From the NCBI RefSeq assembly GCF_046292825.1, contig NZ_JBKBQG010000007.1, positions 1-64,000 on the forward strand: a stretch of 64,000 nt of DNA, in the 5' to 3' direction. Shown here one piece after another: positions 36,168-45,168 of the stretch. Each line of letters opens with the position of its first letter. The first letter of the stretch is position 1. The notes beneath the pieces are model-generated. The model was not told where the DNA came from and made no database searches. It saw only the letters and a program-made list of their open reading frames with translations. Made by a program: the position numbers and the translations under genes. Source of the DNA: Salinarimonas sp046292825. GTDB lineage: Bacteria > Pseudomonadota > Alphaproteobacteria > Rhizobiales > Beijerinckiaceae.

Positions 36168-37171
36168 GCGGGGCCGCCTGCGCGCCGCGCTCGGTCGCGA
36201 TCTGCGTGTGCAGCTACGAGCGCCCGCAGAGCCTCGCGCGCTGCCTCGCCTCGCTCGAGCGGCTCGAGACGCCGGGACTGCCCGACGCGGCCGTCCGGAT
36301 CGTCGTCGTCGACAATGCCGCGAGCGCCTCGGCGCACCCCGTCGTCGCGGCTCACGCGGCGACGAGCCGGTTTCGGGTGACCTGCGTGCACGAGCCGGCG
36401 AAGGGTCTCTCGCGCGCCCGCAACGCGGCGCTCGCCGCCGCCCGCGCGGGCGGCGAGGAGGCGATCGCCTTCATCGACGACGACGAGGTCGCGACGCCCT
36501 CCTGGCTCGCGGGCTTGCGCGCCGCGCTCGTGCGCACCGGCGCGCCCGCGGCGATCGGGCCCGTCCATCCGCTCTTCGAGGAGCGCCCGCCCGAATGGGC
36601 CCTGCGCGGCGGCTTCTTCGCCGATTGCGACCCGCCCGACGCCGAATTCGCCGCCGAGGGCCGCACCAACAACGTGATCCTCGTAAGCGCGGCGCTCTTC
36701 GCGGAGGGCGTCGTCTTCGATCCCGCCTACGACGAGCTCGGCGGGGAGGACACCGCCTTGTTCCGGGCGCTGAAGGCGCGCGGCTGGCGGATCGCGATCG
36801 CGCACGACGCGATCGTCCACGAATGGGTGCCCGCCCGCCGCGTCGCGCTCGCCTGGCTCGTGCGGCGCTGGTACCGGACCGGCGCCCTCGAGGCCCGCAC
36901 CCAGGCGAGCGCCTACGGCTCGCCGAGGGGCCGCGCGACGGCGCTCGCGCGCGGTCTCGTGCGGATCGGCGGAGGCGGGGCGCGTCTCGCCGGCACGGGG
37001 CTCGCGGGGGGCTGGCGCGACAGGAGCCGGCTCGTCGCGCGCCTGTTCACGATCGCGCGCGGCGCGGGCCTCGTCGCCAGCGCCTTCGGCCACGAGGCGC
37101 GCGAATACGCCGCGCCGCGGATCGAGACGCCGCGCGTCGCCGATCCGGCCCGATCGGAGCCCGGCCGATGA
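36164..37171 (+). CDS. Glycosyltransferase family 2
   Basis: A 335-residue GT-A transferase: RSVAICVCSYERPQSLARCL, VVDNAAS, GLSRARNAAL, the metal motif FIDDDE (about 101-106) and GGEDTALFRALKARG. The CSYERP-to-IDDDE spacing resembles succinoglycan-type transferases. It is soluble apart from a weakly hydrophobic tail, and it is coupled to the glycanase upstream and the next transferase downstream by ATGA overlaps. Confidence 0.83.
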   Translation: MSGAACAPRSVAICVCSYERPQSLARCLASLERLETPGLPDAAVRIVVVDNAASASAHPVVAAHAATSRFRVTCVHEPAKGLSRARNAALAAARAGGEEAIAFIDDDEVATPSWLAGLRAALVRTGAPAAIGPVHPLFEERPPEWALRGGFFADCDPPDAEFAAEGRTNNVILVSAALFAEGVVFDPAYDELGGEDTALFRALKARGWRIAIAHDAIVHEWVPARRVALAWLVRRWYRTGALEARTQASAYGSPRGRATALARGLVRIGGGGARLAGTGLAGGWRDRSRLVARLFTIARGAGLVASAFGHEAREYAAPRIETPRVADPARSEPGR

Positions 37172-38358
37172 GCGGGAAGGCGCCGATCGTCGCGGTCTTC
37201 GCGCACGACGCGCACGAGAGCACCGTGCGCAAGCGCATCGCGGGCTTTCGCGACGCCGGTCGCCACGTCGTCGGCTTCACCTTCGCGCGACCGCGCCCGG
37301 AGGACGCGCGGGCGCCGGAGATCATCTGGCAGGACGTGCCCCTCGGCACGACGCGCGATCGCAACTACGCGCGCCGGCTGCCCCGGCTCGCGGCGGCGCT
37401 GCCGCGGATCCTGCGCCACGCGAAGGCTCTGCGCGAGGCGCGGGTGATCTATGCGCGCAACATCGACATGATGGCGCTCGCGCTCGCGGCCAAACGCCTG
37501 ACGGGCTCGCGGGCGACGCTGGCCTACGAGGTGCTCGACGTGCAGCGCGTCTTCCTGCGCGAGGACGCGGTGGGGCGCGCCTTCCGCGCCGCCGAGCGCC
37601 GGGCGCTCGCGCATTCGGATTGCCTCGTGGTGAGCGCGCCGGCCTTCGTCTCGCGCTATTTCGAGCCGGTCCAGGACTATCGCGGGCCCTGGCGGCTCCT
37701 CGAGAACAAGATCCCGGCCTCTCGCATCGCGGCGGCCCCGGAGCGGTTCGCACGCATCCTGCGCCATCCGCCGCTCGAGGGGCCGGTCGTCATCGGCTGG
37801 TTCGGCGTGCTGCGCTGCGCGCGCAGCCTCGATCTCCTCGAGGAGATCGCCGCGCGGCTCGGGCCGCGGGTGCGCATCCTGCTGCGCGGCAAGCTCGCCG
37901 AGGAGGACATCTCCCGCGAGCGCCTCGCCGCCGCCCAGGCGCGCTGCGCGAACCTCGTCTTCGAGGGCCCCTATGCGAGCCCAGACGACCTCGCCGATCT
38001 CTATGGCGGCGTCCACTACACCTGGGCGCTCGACTATACCGATGCAGGCGCGAATTCCGATTGGCTCCTCCCCAACCGCCTCTACGAAGGCGGCTATTTC
38101 GGTGCGCCGACGCTCGCGCGAGAGGGTACGGAGGTCGGGCGCCGGGTGGTCGCCGACGATCTGGGGCTCGTGCTGCCCGAGCCGCCGATCGAGGCCGCCT
38201 GCGCCCTCGTCGAGGGCTTCGACCCCGCCGCCTACGTCGCCCGGCGCGAGCGCCTCCTCGCCCGCCCGCCCGGCGCCTTCGTCGACCAGGACGACACGCG
38301 CACGCTGCTGGAGACGCTCGAGCAGGCCGGAGAGGCCCGCGCCGCGAAGCCGGCGTGA
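37168..38358 (+). CDS. Glycosyltransferase, GT-B fold (ExoL-like)
   Basis: A 396-residue two-domain GT-B protein. The N-terminal domain (about 1-190) begins APIVAVFAHDAHESTVRKRI and the C-terminal domain has GPVVIGWFGVLRCARSLDLL and YEGGYFGAPTLARE, the acidic nucleotide-sugar loop. It resembles succinoglycan ExoL-type transferases, but I would not assign a linkage. It is the last gene of a three-gene operon (35361-38358) and is followed by a palindromic element. Confidence 0.75.
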   Translation: MSGKAPIVAVFAHDAHESTVRKRIAGFRDAGRHVVGFTFARPRPEDARAPEIIWQDVPLGTTRDRNYARRLPRLAAALPRILRHAKALREARVIYARNIDMMALALAAKRLTGSRATLAYEVLDVQRVFLREDAVGRAFRAAERRALAHSDCLVVSAPAFVSRYFEPVQDYRGPWRLLENKIPASRIAAAPERFARILRHPPLEGPVVIGWFGVLRCARSLDLLEEIAARLGPRVRILLRGKLAEEDISRERLAAAQARCANLVFEGPYASPDDLADLYGGVHYTWALDYTDAGANSDWLLPNRLYEGGYFGAPTLAREGTEVGRRVVADDLGLVLPEPPIEAACALVEGFDPAAYVARRERLLARPPGAFVDQDDTRTLLETLEQAGEARAAKPA

Positions 38359-38445
38359 GGGCTCGTGCGGGTCCATAAGGCCCCACGGTCGTCATCGAGT
38401 CAGTCGCGCCGACAGGGGTACGACACGGGTGAGCGGCTCCAGGGG

Positions 38446-38635
38446 TGTCATCCCCGGCCGGAGGACGCTTGCGCCCGGAGGGGAAGGGGACCCAGCACGA
38501 GAATCGCTTGCGCAGCAAGCACTTATCGGGGCGCCAAGCCGCCTGGTCGGCGGCACGATAGTGTGCTCCGCACACGTCTTGATGCTGGGTCCCCTTCCCC
38601 TGCGCACGCTGCGCGTGCTCCGGCCGGGAATGACA
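38446..38635. repeat. 190-bp nested-palindrome element, second family
   Basis: Outer arms TGTCATCCCCGGCCGGAG / CTCCGGCCGGGAATGACA enclose an inner pair GGGGACCCAGCA / TGCTGGGTCCCC and small hairpins such as CTTGCGCAGCAAG and GTGTGCTCCGCACAC. The design (TGTCAT...ATGACA, nested stems, about 190 bp) copies that of the 186-bp family, but the inner sequence is different. It lies in the 338-base gap between the convergent glycosyltransferase and Wzc-like genes, which holds no gene. Confidence 0.8.
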
Positions 38636-38696
38636 CGCAGGAGTGCCTCAGCGGACGTGCCGCCTGTTTGCCGGCGACAGGAGCGCCGTCGCTCCC

Positions 38697-40901
38697 TCAG
38701 GCGGCCTTGCTTGCGGGGTATTGGCCGTAGCCCTGGTCGGTCGGGCGGTAGCCGTGGGCGCGCATGGCGCGCAGGCGCGCCTTGTTGAGGATGCCGCCGG
38801 CGATGGTGGCGCCGTTGCGGCGCAGGCCGTCGGCGGCTTCCGCGAGCGCGGGACGGCTGGTGCGGCCCCAATCCGTCACCAGGATCATCGAATCGAGGAG
38901 CGGCGCCACCGCGTTGGCGTCCGGCACCGCCTCGAGCGCCGGAAGGTCGAGGATGACCACCTCGTTGCGCTTGCGGGCGTCGTCGAGGAAGGCACGCATG
39001 CGCTGCGAGGCGAACAGGTCGGCGGCGCTCGGGGTGGCGTTCGGGTCGTTCTCGGTCGGGTCCCACAGCCGCTTGATCAGGTCCTCGCTGCCCAAAGCGG
39101 AGAGGCGGCGCATCGGCTCGTCCTCGGCCTCGGCGCTGGACAGCGTGCGCGTGTGCAGGTTGGCGTCGACGAGAAGCGTCACGTGGCCGCCGAGCGCGAA
39201 CAGCCGCCCGAGATTGCCCGCGATCGTCGAGGTGCCTTCGCCCGGCGTGAGCGAGGCGACGCCGATCACGGTGCCCCGGCCGGTCGGCAGGTCGCGGGCG
39301 ATCTCCGCCTTCACCCGTCGGAGCCCGTTCGCGAAGGGCGTGCCCGGTGCCGCGACGGCGTAGCCGAGGCCGCTCGTCGCGGCGCCGACGAAGCCCTTGT
39401 CGCGCGCGACCGCCGGCACGACGCCGAGCGGCGCGATCCCCGCCGCCGCGAGATGGGCCGGCAGACGCACCGAGCGGTCGAGGCTCTCGGCGACGATCGC
39501 GAGGGCGAGGCCGAGCCCGCCGCCGATCAGGGTGGCGAGGATCAGGATCAGCGCCCGGCGCGGACTCGACGGCGCCGTCGGCACGAGCGCGGGGGAGATG
39601 ACGCGCGCGGTGAGGAAGGGCGCGCTCTGCTGCTGGATGACCTCGGTATAGCGGCGCAGATAGCTCTCGAGCGCCGCTTGCAGCACCTCCGCCTCGCTCT
39701 CGAGCTGCTGGAGGAGCACGCTCGCCTCGTCGGTCTGGTGCACGCGGGCGATGAGACGGGCGAGCTCGTCCTGGAGGTCCTGCTGGCGCGCGCGCGCCAC
39801 CTCGGCCTCGGTCGCGAGGCGCGAGCCGACCCGGCGCAGCTCGGCGCGGATCGCCTCCTCCGTGCGCAGGCGATCGCGGCGGATCGCCTCGAGCGCGGGG
39901 CTGCCTTCGGCGAGCCGCGTCGCGCGATCGGCTTCCTCGCCGGCGAGCTCGATCCAGCGCGCGCGCAATTCGGCGACGAGGGCGCTCTCGCCCGCATCGA
40001 GCGCGTCGACGGCGAGGTTCTCGCTCTGCAGGGCGGCCTCGACGCGCGCGACCCGCGCCTGCGCCTCGGCGGCCTGGGACGCCGCCGCGACGAGGCGCTG
40101 GTTCACCTCCGAGAGGGCCTGCTGGGTGACGAGGCCGCGCCCGCCGCCCGTGTCGATGATCTGGTTCTCGGCGCGGAAGGCCTGGACCTGCCGGGCCGTC
40201 TCGCCGAAGCGGGCCTGCAGCTCGGAGATGCGGTCGCGCAACCAATCGGCCGCGTTCTCGGCGGCGTCGAAGCGCGCGGAGACGCGATTGCGGACATAGG
40301 CCTCGGACAGGGCGTTGGCGATCGCCGCCGACATTTCGGGATGGGTGCCGAGATAGCGCACCTCGACCGCGCGCGAGGAGCCGAGCCGATAGACGCTGAC
40401 GTCCCGGCGGATGGCGAGAGCCGCCTCCTCGCGCGGAGTGAGCGCGGTTCCCTCGCCGCCGCCCTCCGGCTCCGACTGGAACAGGCCGCCGATGCCGGCG
40501 ACGGCACCGCGCAGGCCGGCGACGGTGCTCGTCAGCGCATCGGGGCGATCGGGCACGAAGCGGGGGTCTTCGAGGAGCTCGAGCGCGTCGACGACGCTGA
40601 GCGCCACCTCCTGCGAGCGGATGATCTGGATCTGCGTCTCGATGGCGATCATGCTCTCGGCGGCCGGCGCCGCGCCCGTTCCGAGCTGGCCGGCGTCGTT
40701 CTGCGGATCGTCGATGATCAGCCCGGTCACGGCCGTGAACTTGGGCTGCGCCGTGAAGCCGTAGACGAGGCCGAGCCCGATGCAGACGGCCATCGCCGCC
40801 GCGATGATCGCCACCCGCCGACGCAGGAAGCCCACGATCGCCGGCACGTCGATCCGCAGGCGGGGCTCGTCTCCGGGGCGGCCTTCGTCGATGAACGGCA
40901 T
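38697..40901 (-). CDS. Exopolysaccharide chain-length protein, Wzc/ExoP-like, with a defective kinase site
   Basis: A 734-residue protein in ExoP order: N-terminal Wzz domain with a helix (about 28-50), a long periplasmic coiled-coil region (about 190-430), a second helix (about 455-480) and a cytoplasmic BY-kinase-like domain (about 500-700). The C-terminus keeps three tyrosines (Y718, Y725, Y728). The Walker A site reads GEGTST (554-559), with Thr where the nucleotide-binding Lys should be, and Walker A' reads VDANLH instead of DxDxR. The protein probably still shapes polymer length, but tyrosine autophosphorylation is doubtful. ATG 40901 is chosen because relatives start there. Confidence 0.85.
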   Translation of the reverse strand: MPFIDEGRPGDEPRLRIDVPAIVGFLRRRVAIIAAAMAVCIGLGLVYGFTAQPKFTAVTGLIIDDPQNDAGQLGTGAAPAAESMIAIETQIQIIRSQEVALSVVDALELLEDPRFVPDRPDALTSTVAGLRGAVAGIGGLFQSEPEGGGEGTALTPREEAALAIRRDVSVYRLGSSRAVEVRYLGTHPEMSAAIANALSEAYVRNRVSARFDAAENAADWLRDRISELQARFGETARQVQAFRAENQIIDTGGGRGLVTQQALSEVNQRLVAAASQAAEAQARVARVEAALQSENLAVDALDAGESALVAELRARWIELAGEEADRATRLAEGSPALEAIRRDRLRTEEAIRAELRRVGSRLATEAEVARARQQDLQDELARLIARVHQTDEASVLLQQLESEAEVLQAALESYLRRYTEVIQQQSAPFLTARVISPALVPTAPSSPRRALILILATLIGGGLGLALAIVAESLDRSVRLPAHLAAAGIAPLGVVPAVARDKGFVGAATSGLGYAVAAPGTPFANGLRRVKAEIARDLPTGRGTVIGVASLTPGEGTSTIAGNLGRLFALGGHVTLLVDANLHTRTLSSAEAEDEPMRRLSALGSEDLIKRLWDPTENDPNATPSAADLFASQRMRAFLDDARKRNEVVILDLPALEAVPDANAVAPLLDSMILVTDWGRTSRPALAEAADGLRRNGATIAGGILNKARLRAMRAHGYRPTDQGYGQYPASKAA

Positions 40902-41011
40902 GGGTGTCCTTAAAGCGTCGGGTGTCGAGATGCGCAGGATTGCGTGCCGCAGGGGGCGCACGCCTGACGGCGCGCCAGGCGCCGGAGCGTTCGCGGGCCC
41001 GAGCGGGACCC

Positions 41012-41046
41012 TCCCGCACCGCACTCAAACGTCCTGAGGTGCGGGA
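41012..41046. promoter_or_regulatory. Inverted repeat upstream of the Wzc-like gene
   Basis: Perfect 9-bp arms TCCCGCACC (41012-41020) and GGTGCGGGA (41038-41046) are separated by 17 bases. It lies about 110 bases upstream of the Wzc-like gene and just after the 3' end of the neighbouring glycosyltransferase. It could be an operator or an RNA hairpin ending the upstream transcript; there is no T-tract. Confidence 0.35.
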
Positions 41047-41089
41047 CGTTCCACGGCGGCTCCGCCCGCGACGCTCGCCGCCCGGTCGA

Positions 41090-42217
41090 TCAACGGCCGG
41101 CCTGGACCGAGGCGATCCCGCTCGCACGATCGACCGGGGCGCGCGCAAGGGCGGATCCGCCCGCCACCGCCCGCTTGAAATGGGCGATCAGGGTGGCCGC
41201 CTGCGTGTCGGCATCGAGCGCGGGGCGCTCGGAATGGCGCAAGGCCGCGGCCGAGAGGTCCGCATAATACGCGCGGTCCTCCCACAGCCGCGTCAGCGCG
41301 GCCGCCCACGCGTCCGCCGGCGCGTCGGGCGAGACGAGGATGCCGCCGGGCCCCACCGCCTCCGGCAACCCGCCGATGTCGCTCGCGACGACCGGAATGC
41401 CGCTGAACTGGGCTTCCGTCGCGACGCGCCCCCACGCCTCCTCCCAGCGGCTCGGTGCGAGGAGGATGCGCGTCTGCGCATAGATCGTCTTCATGTCGGA
41501 GGTCCGGCGCAGGAACGTGACGTTCGTGCCCCGCGTGCGGGCCTCGATCTCGGCCCGCGCCGTCTCGTCGAGCGGCCAGGATTCGACGAATTGGAAGGGG
41601 ATCTGCGGGCAGCGCTCGGCGATGGCGAAGGCGAGCGGGCTGCCCTTCAGGGGATGGGGATTGATGAAGGTGACGCGTCCCCCCTCCGTGCGCTCGGTGC
41701 GGTAGCGGCTCGGATCGAAGAGCGGGGGCACGACGACGCAGTCGAGCCCGAAGGCCTCGGCGAAGCGCGCCGCCGTGAATTCCGAGTTGGCGACGAACAC
41801 CGCCCCGTCGAGCTCGCGCGGATCGCCGCCGAGCTTGTCGAAATCGACGTCCCTGAAATAGACCGCGGTGGGGATGCCGGCGGCGATGAGCGCGCGCGCC
41901 GACGGCACCGGGTTCATCGCCATGACGACCGCGACGTCGGGCGAAAAGCGGTCGGTGACGGCCTCGACGTCCTCCCAAACGCGCCATTTCCTGAAGCAAT
42001 CGTAGCCGAGCAGCGTGTCGTGAGCGACCTTGCGGCGCAGGAGCTTCATCTGGATGCGGCCGCGCCAGCCGATCCAGCCCTGCCCCCAGAGCGCCGAGAG
42101 CACGGCGACGGCATGGCCCTTCCCGGCGAGATGCAGCGCGAGTTCGTGCGTCGAGCTCTGCGACCCGCCGACCATCTGGGGCATGTGCGCGTGCGCGGTG
42201 ACGAAGAGGATTCTCAT
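41090..42217 (-). CDS. Glycosyltransferase family 4
   Basis: A 375-residue GT-B transferase: MRILFVTAHAHMPQMVGGSQ with the Gly-rich acceptor loop, and the C-terminal GT4 motif APSRWEEAWGRVATEAQFSG followed by IPVVASDIGGLPEAVG (EX7E type). ATG 42217 is followed by the canonical first strand, and the 46 codons upstream look non-coding. It is transcribed alone between the Wzc-like and phosphoribosyltransferase genes. It is a retaining transferase by family; donor and linkage are unknown. Confidence 0.86.
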   Translation of the reverse strand: MRILFVTAHAHMPQMVGGSQSSTHELALHLAGKGHAVAVLSALWGQGWIGWRGRIQMKLLRRKVAHDTLLGYDCFRKWRVWEDVEAVTDRFSPDVAVVMAMNPVPSARALIAAGIPTAVYFRDVDFDKLGGDPRELDGAVFVANSEFTAARFAEAFGLDCVVVPPLFDPSRYRTERTEGGRVTFINPHPLKGSPLAFAIAERCPQIPFQFVESWPLDETARAEIEARTRGTNVTFLRRTSDMKTIYAQTRILLAPSRWEEAWGRVATEAQFSGIPVVASDIGGLPEAVGPGGILVSPDAPADAWAAALTRLWEDRAYYADLSAAALRHSERPALDADTQAATLIAHFKRAVAGGSALARAPVDRASGIASVQAGR

Positions 42218-42446
42218 CGTTTCGAAACTCCGCGGCCCCGATCCGCGCGAGGCCGTCTGTGTCGCGTGCGGGGCGTGCTCGCTGGCGATGTCGGTGGATG
42301 GGCGACCGAGATTCGCGACCGGCATGCGAGCCCGGGGGGCGGACCCACCGGGCATCGGCGCCGCTCGGGTAACCGACGGGTGAGCGATGTGGTTCCCGCC
42401 ACGGTCTCGACAGGCGCCCGTGGCCGGGATTGCTGCCGGCGCGTTC

Positions 42447-43460
42447 TCAACCGCCCGCGCGCCCCTTCACCAGCGCCCGCAGCCCGCCATAGGCGCGCTC
42501 TCCGAGGAGCGAGCGGACGGCGAGGTTGAGGACGGGCGGGCTCTCGGCGAGGCGGCGGCGGCGCGGCAGGGCGCGCAGCGCCTGTCGGGTCGCGAGCAGC
42601 GAGGGCTCCGGCATCACGACATGGTGGGTCTCGATGCACAGGACCGGCTTGCCGGACAGCCGCGCGATCTCCTCCGCCTGTTCCAATTCGCTCTCGATGA
42701 ACAGGAGCGCGTCGAGCGCGCGGTAGACCTCCCCCTTGAAGCTGCCGTGCGCGCGCGCCTGCCGCCGCGCCTCGGCGCCCGGGAGATCGAGCATGATCAG
42801 CTCGCGATAGGAGATCCCGGCCTTCGCCAGCCAGTCCTCGGTCTCGGCGCGGTATTTCTCGAGGCGGCTCGTCACCAGCCAGCCGAGGGGTTTGGACGGC
42901 ACCAGCATCGGCGCCGTCTCGGCGAGGAAGCGCCGGTAGCGCTCGCCGTCGTCGTTCTCCTCGTGCGTCGGATCGCAGCAGAGCACCCCGTCGATGTCCA
43001 CGCAGCAATGTTCGAGGCTGGCATGGTGGAAGACGTTCCACTGGAACATCCGCGGCTGCGGCACGGCCTCGAGCACGATGTCGACCGCCGGATGGCTCGT
43101 CTCGTTGCCGTAGACGGCGCAATAGGTGATCTCGGCCTCCGGCGCCGCGGCCTCGATGCGTCGGCGCACCTCCTCCATGGCGTTGCCGCGATAGATGCTG
43201 TCGTCGATCACGAGGACGCGCTTGAGCGCGGCGGGGTCGCGGTCGAGGCGCGCGGTGCGGCGCGTCTTGCCGGCGGCGAGGACGCGGCCCTCGAGAAAGC
43301 CCTCGACGTCGGTCAGCGCGATGTTGAGCGCGAGGCACAGGAGATTGCCGGCGAGCAGCCCGCTGCGCGGCACGCCCACGACGAGATCGATGTCGCGCGG
43401 CAGGCGCGGCAGGTTGCGCATGATCGTGTCGTTCATGTCGGCGATGGAGCGGTAGTTCAT
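42447..43460 (-). CDS. Phosphoribosyltransferase-HAD phosphatase fusion
   Basis: A 337-residue protein with two enzyme domains. The N-terminal part (about 20-140) is a type I phosphoribosyltransferase: VVGVPRSGLLAGNLL and the PRPP loop VLVIDDSIYRGNAM (about 82-95). The following part (about 150-280) is a HAD hydrolase: motif I DIDGVL (155-160), motif II VTSR (about 196-199), motif III Lys in FKGEVY. The substrate is unknown; a PRPP-derived sugar phosphate for the polysaccharide is possible. Its ATG overlaps the flippase stop by one base, so both are expressed together. Confidence 0.8.
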   Translation of the reverse strand: MNYRSIADMNDTIMRNLPRLPRDIDLVVGVPRSGLLAGNLLCLALNIALTDVEGFLEGRVLAAGKTRRTARLDRDPAALKRVLVIDDSIYRGNAMEEVRRRIEAAAPEAEITYCAVYGNETSHPAVDIVLEAVPQPRMFQWNVFHHASLEHCCVDIDGVLCCDPTHEENDDGERYRRFLAETAPMLVPSKPLGWLVTSRLEKYRAETEDWLAKAGISYRELIMLDLPGAEARRQARAHGSFKGEVYRALDALLFIESELEQAEEIARLSGKPVLCIETHHVVMPEPSLLATRQALRALPRRRRLAESPPVLNLAVRSLLGERAYGGLRALVKGRAGG

Positions 43461-44974
43461 CACGACCTCCGGCGTGGTCTCGTCGTCGTTCGTTCGGGAA
43501 TGGCGCGTGCCGAAGAGCCCCGCCGCGCCAGCGCCGCGCGCGCTCGGCCGAAGAGCTCGGCGAGGAGGCGCCTCTTGGCGGGAAAGACGAGGAGCGTGGC
43601 GCCATAGGCGAGGTAGGAGAGGATCGTCAGCGCGACGAGCGCCTCGATCCCGATGACCGAGAGCTGCGCGTCCGCGGCGAACAGGACCCCGGCCGCGACG
43701 AGGAGCGCGATCAGATGCGGGCCGAAGCTCGCGATCAGATGGCGCGTGCGCACCGGCCCGCTGCGTCCGGCGATCGCGAGGATGAGCGGGACCTTGAGCA
43801 CGAGCTCGGAGATCGCGTAGGCGGTCGCGACCCCGAGCGGCCCGCCGGGCAGCCCGACCACGATCGCGCCCACCGTGATCGCCGAGCCGAGCGCGCCGAG
43901 CACGAGATAATCGCGCCCGCGCGCCTGGCTCAGGAACAGCCAGCCGGCCGTCTGGGTCGCGGCCTGGTGCAGGCCCGCGAGGCCGAGCCATTGGAAGATC
44001 GGCGCCGCCTCGACCCATTGCGGCCCGAGCACCACGGCGAAGGCCGCGGGCGCGAACACGATCGCGGTCAGCACCCCCGGGTGCACGAGGAGGAGGAGCG
44101 CGCCGACGCAGTCGAAATAGCCGCGCCGATAGCCCTCCGGATCCGATTGCCGCCGCGAGAGCAGGGGGACCATCACCCGCGCGAGCGGGATCGTGACCTG
44201 CTGGAGCGGGAACAGGAGGAGCTTGTAGGCGCGCTCGTAGAGGCCGAGCGCGGCCGGCCCGTGCACGCGCCCGATGAGCACCGCATCGAGATTGCGGGCG
44301 AAGAAGTTCATGAAGTTGAAGCCGGAGACGCTGCCGCCGAATTGCAGCTGGCGCTTCAACGTCCCGCTGCCCTGCGGGCGGGTGGGGCGGAAGCGGCTCG
44401 CGATCCAGCTCCCCGCCGCGGTCGTGAACGCGACGCACAGAGCGGCGGCGAAGAGCGCCCAATAGGTGCGCCAGACATAGGCGATCGCGATGCCTACGGC
44501 GAAGCCAGCGAGCGCCGCGCCGATGTCGATCGCCGCGAGCGCCTTGAAGCGCATGTGCCGCGTCAGGAGCGCGACCGGCTGCGAGCTGACGCCCCAGACG
44601 ACGACGAGGCCCGAGAAGGCGAGGAGGAGCGGCATCGCCCGCGGCTCGCCGTAGAACTGCGCCACGAAGGACGCGCTCGCCGCGATGCCCCCCGCGAGGA
44701 GGACGCTGACGAGGAGGCCGATCCAGAAGAGGGTCGACACCTCGCTGTTCTCGATGCGCTCGGCCTGGATCGTCACCTGCGAGAGGCCGAAATCCTGAGC
44801 GAGCATCGCGAGCGCCACGACCGGCATGACCATCGCGACGAGCCCGAAATCCTCGGGCGCGAGGAGGCGCGTCAGGAGAACGGTCGACATGAAGCCGAGC
44901 GTGACCTTCACCGCCTGCGCAACGCTCGTATAGGCGATCCCGCCGATGGCACGCCCAGCGTGCTCGCCACTCAT
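43460..44974 (-). CDS. Polysaccharide flippase, Wzx/ExoT type (MOP superfamily)
   Basis: A 504-residue protein with about twelve to fourteen helices spread over its length. The N-terminal helix TSVAQAVKVTLGFMSTVLLT is followed by RLLAPEDFGLVAM, a hallmark of the polysaccharide-transport branch. It should move the lipid-linked repeat unit across the inner membrane. ATG 44974 was chosen; the 54 codons upstream are Arg-rich and non-membrane. It forms a two-gene operon with the phosphoribosyltransferase-HAD gene. Confidence 0.87.
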   Translation of the reverse strand: MSGEHAGRAIGGIAYTSVAQAVKVTLGFMSTVLLTRLLAPEDFGLVAMVMPVVALAMLAQDFGLSQVTIQAERIENSEVSTLFWIGLLVSVLLAGGIAASASFVAQFYGEPRAMPLLLAFSGLVVVWGVSSQPVALLTRHMRFKALAAIDIGAALAGFAVGIAIAYVWRTYWALFAAALCVAFTTAAGSWIASRFRPTRPQGSGTLKRQLQFGGSVSGFNFMNFFARNLDAVLIGRVHGPAALGLYERAYKLLLFPLQQVTIPLARVMVPLLSRRQSDPEGYRRGYFDCVGALLLLVHPGVLTAIVFAPAAFAVVLGPQWVEAAPIFQWLGLAGLHQAATQTAGWLFLSQARGRDYLVLGALGSAITVGAIVVGLPGGPLGVATAYAISELVLKVPLILAIAGRSGPVRTRHLIASFGPHLIALLVAAGVLFAADAQLSVIGIEALVALTILSYLAYGATLLVFPAKRRLLAELFGRARAALARRGSSARAIPERTTTRPRRRS

Positions 44975-45168
44975 GAAGATCGCCCCCTCGGTCGCTCGGC
45001 TGCTCGGCGCGGAACCCCTGTCCAATGCGCGATCGGGGCAAAGGTTGCAGCGCACGCGCGAGCGGGCGGATGCGTCGCGTCGTCCGGGGCGTCGGTCGGA
45101 ACGTCGCTTCTCGCGACGCCGCGCGCGGATCGCCATCGCGTTCCTCGGCTCACACCTTGAAAATCTTA

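Noticed and set aside
36208..38358. 716-codon plus-strand frame joining two glycosyltransferases
   Set aside because: The first half reads the GT2 gene in the wrong frame (Arg-rich). Only the part from ATG 37168 is a protein, and the GT2 is intact in its own frame.
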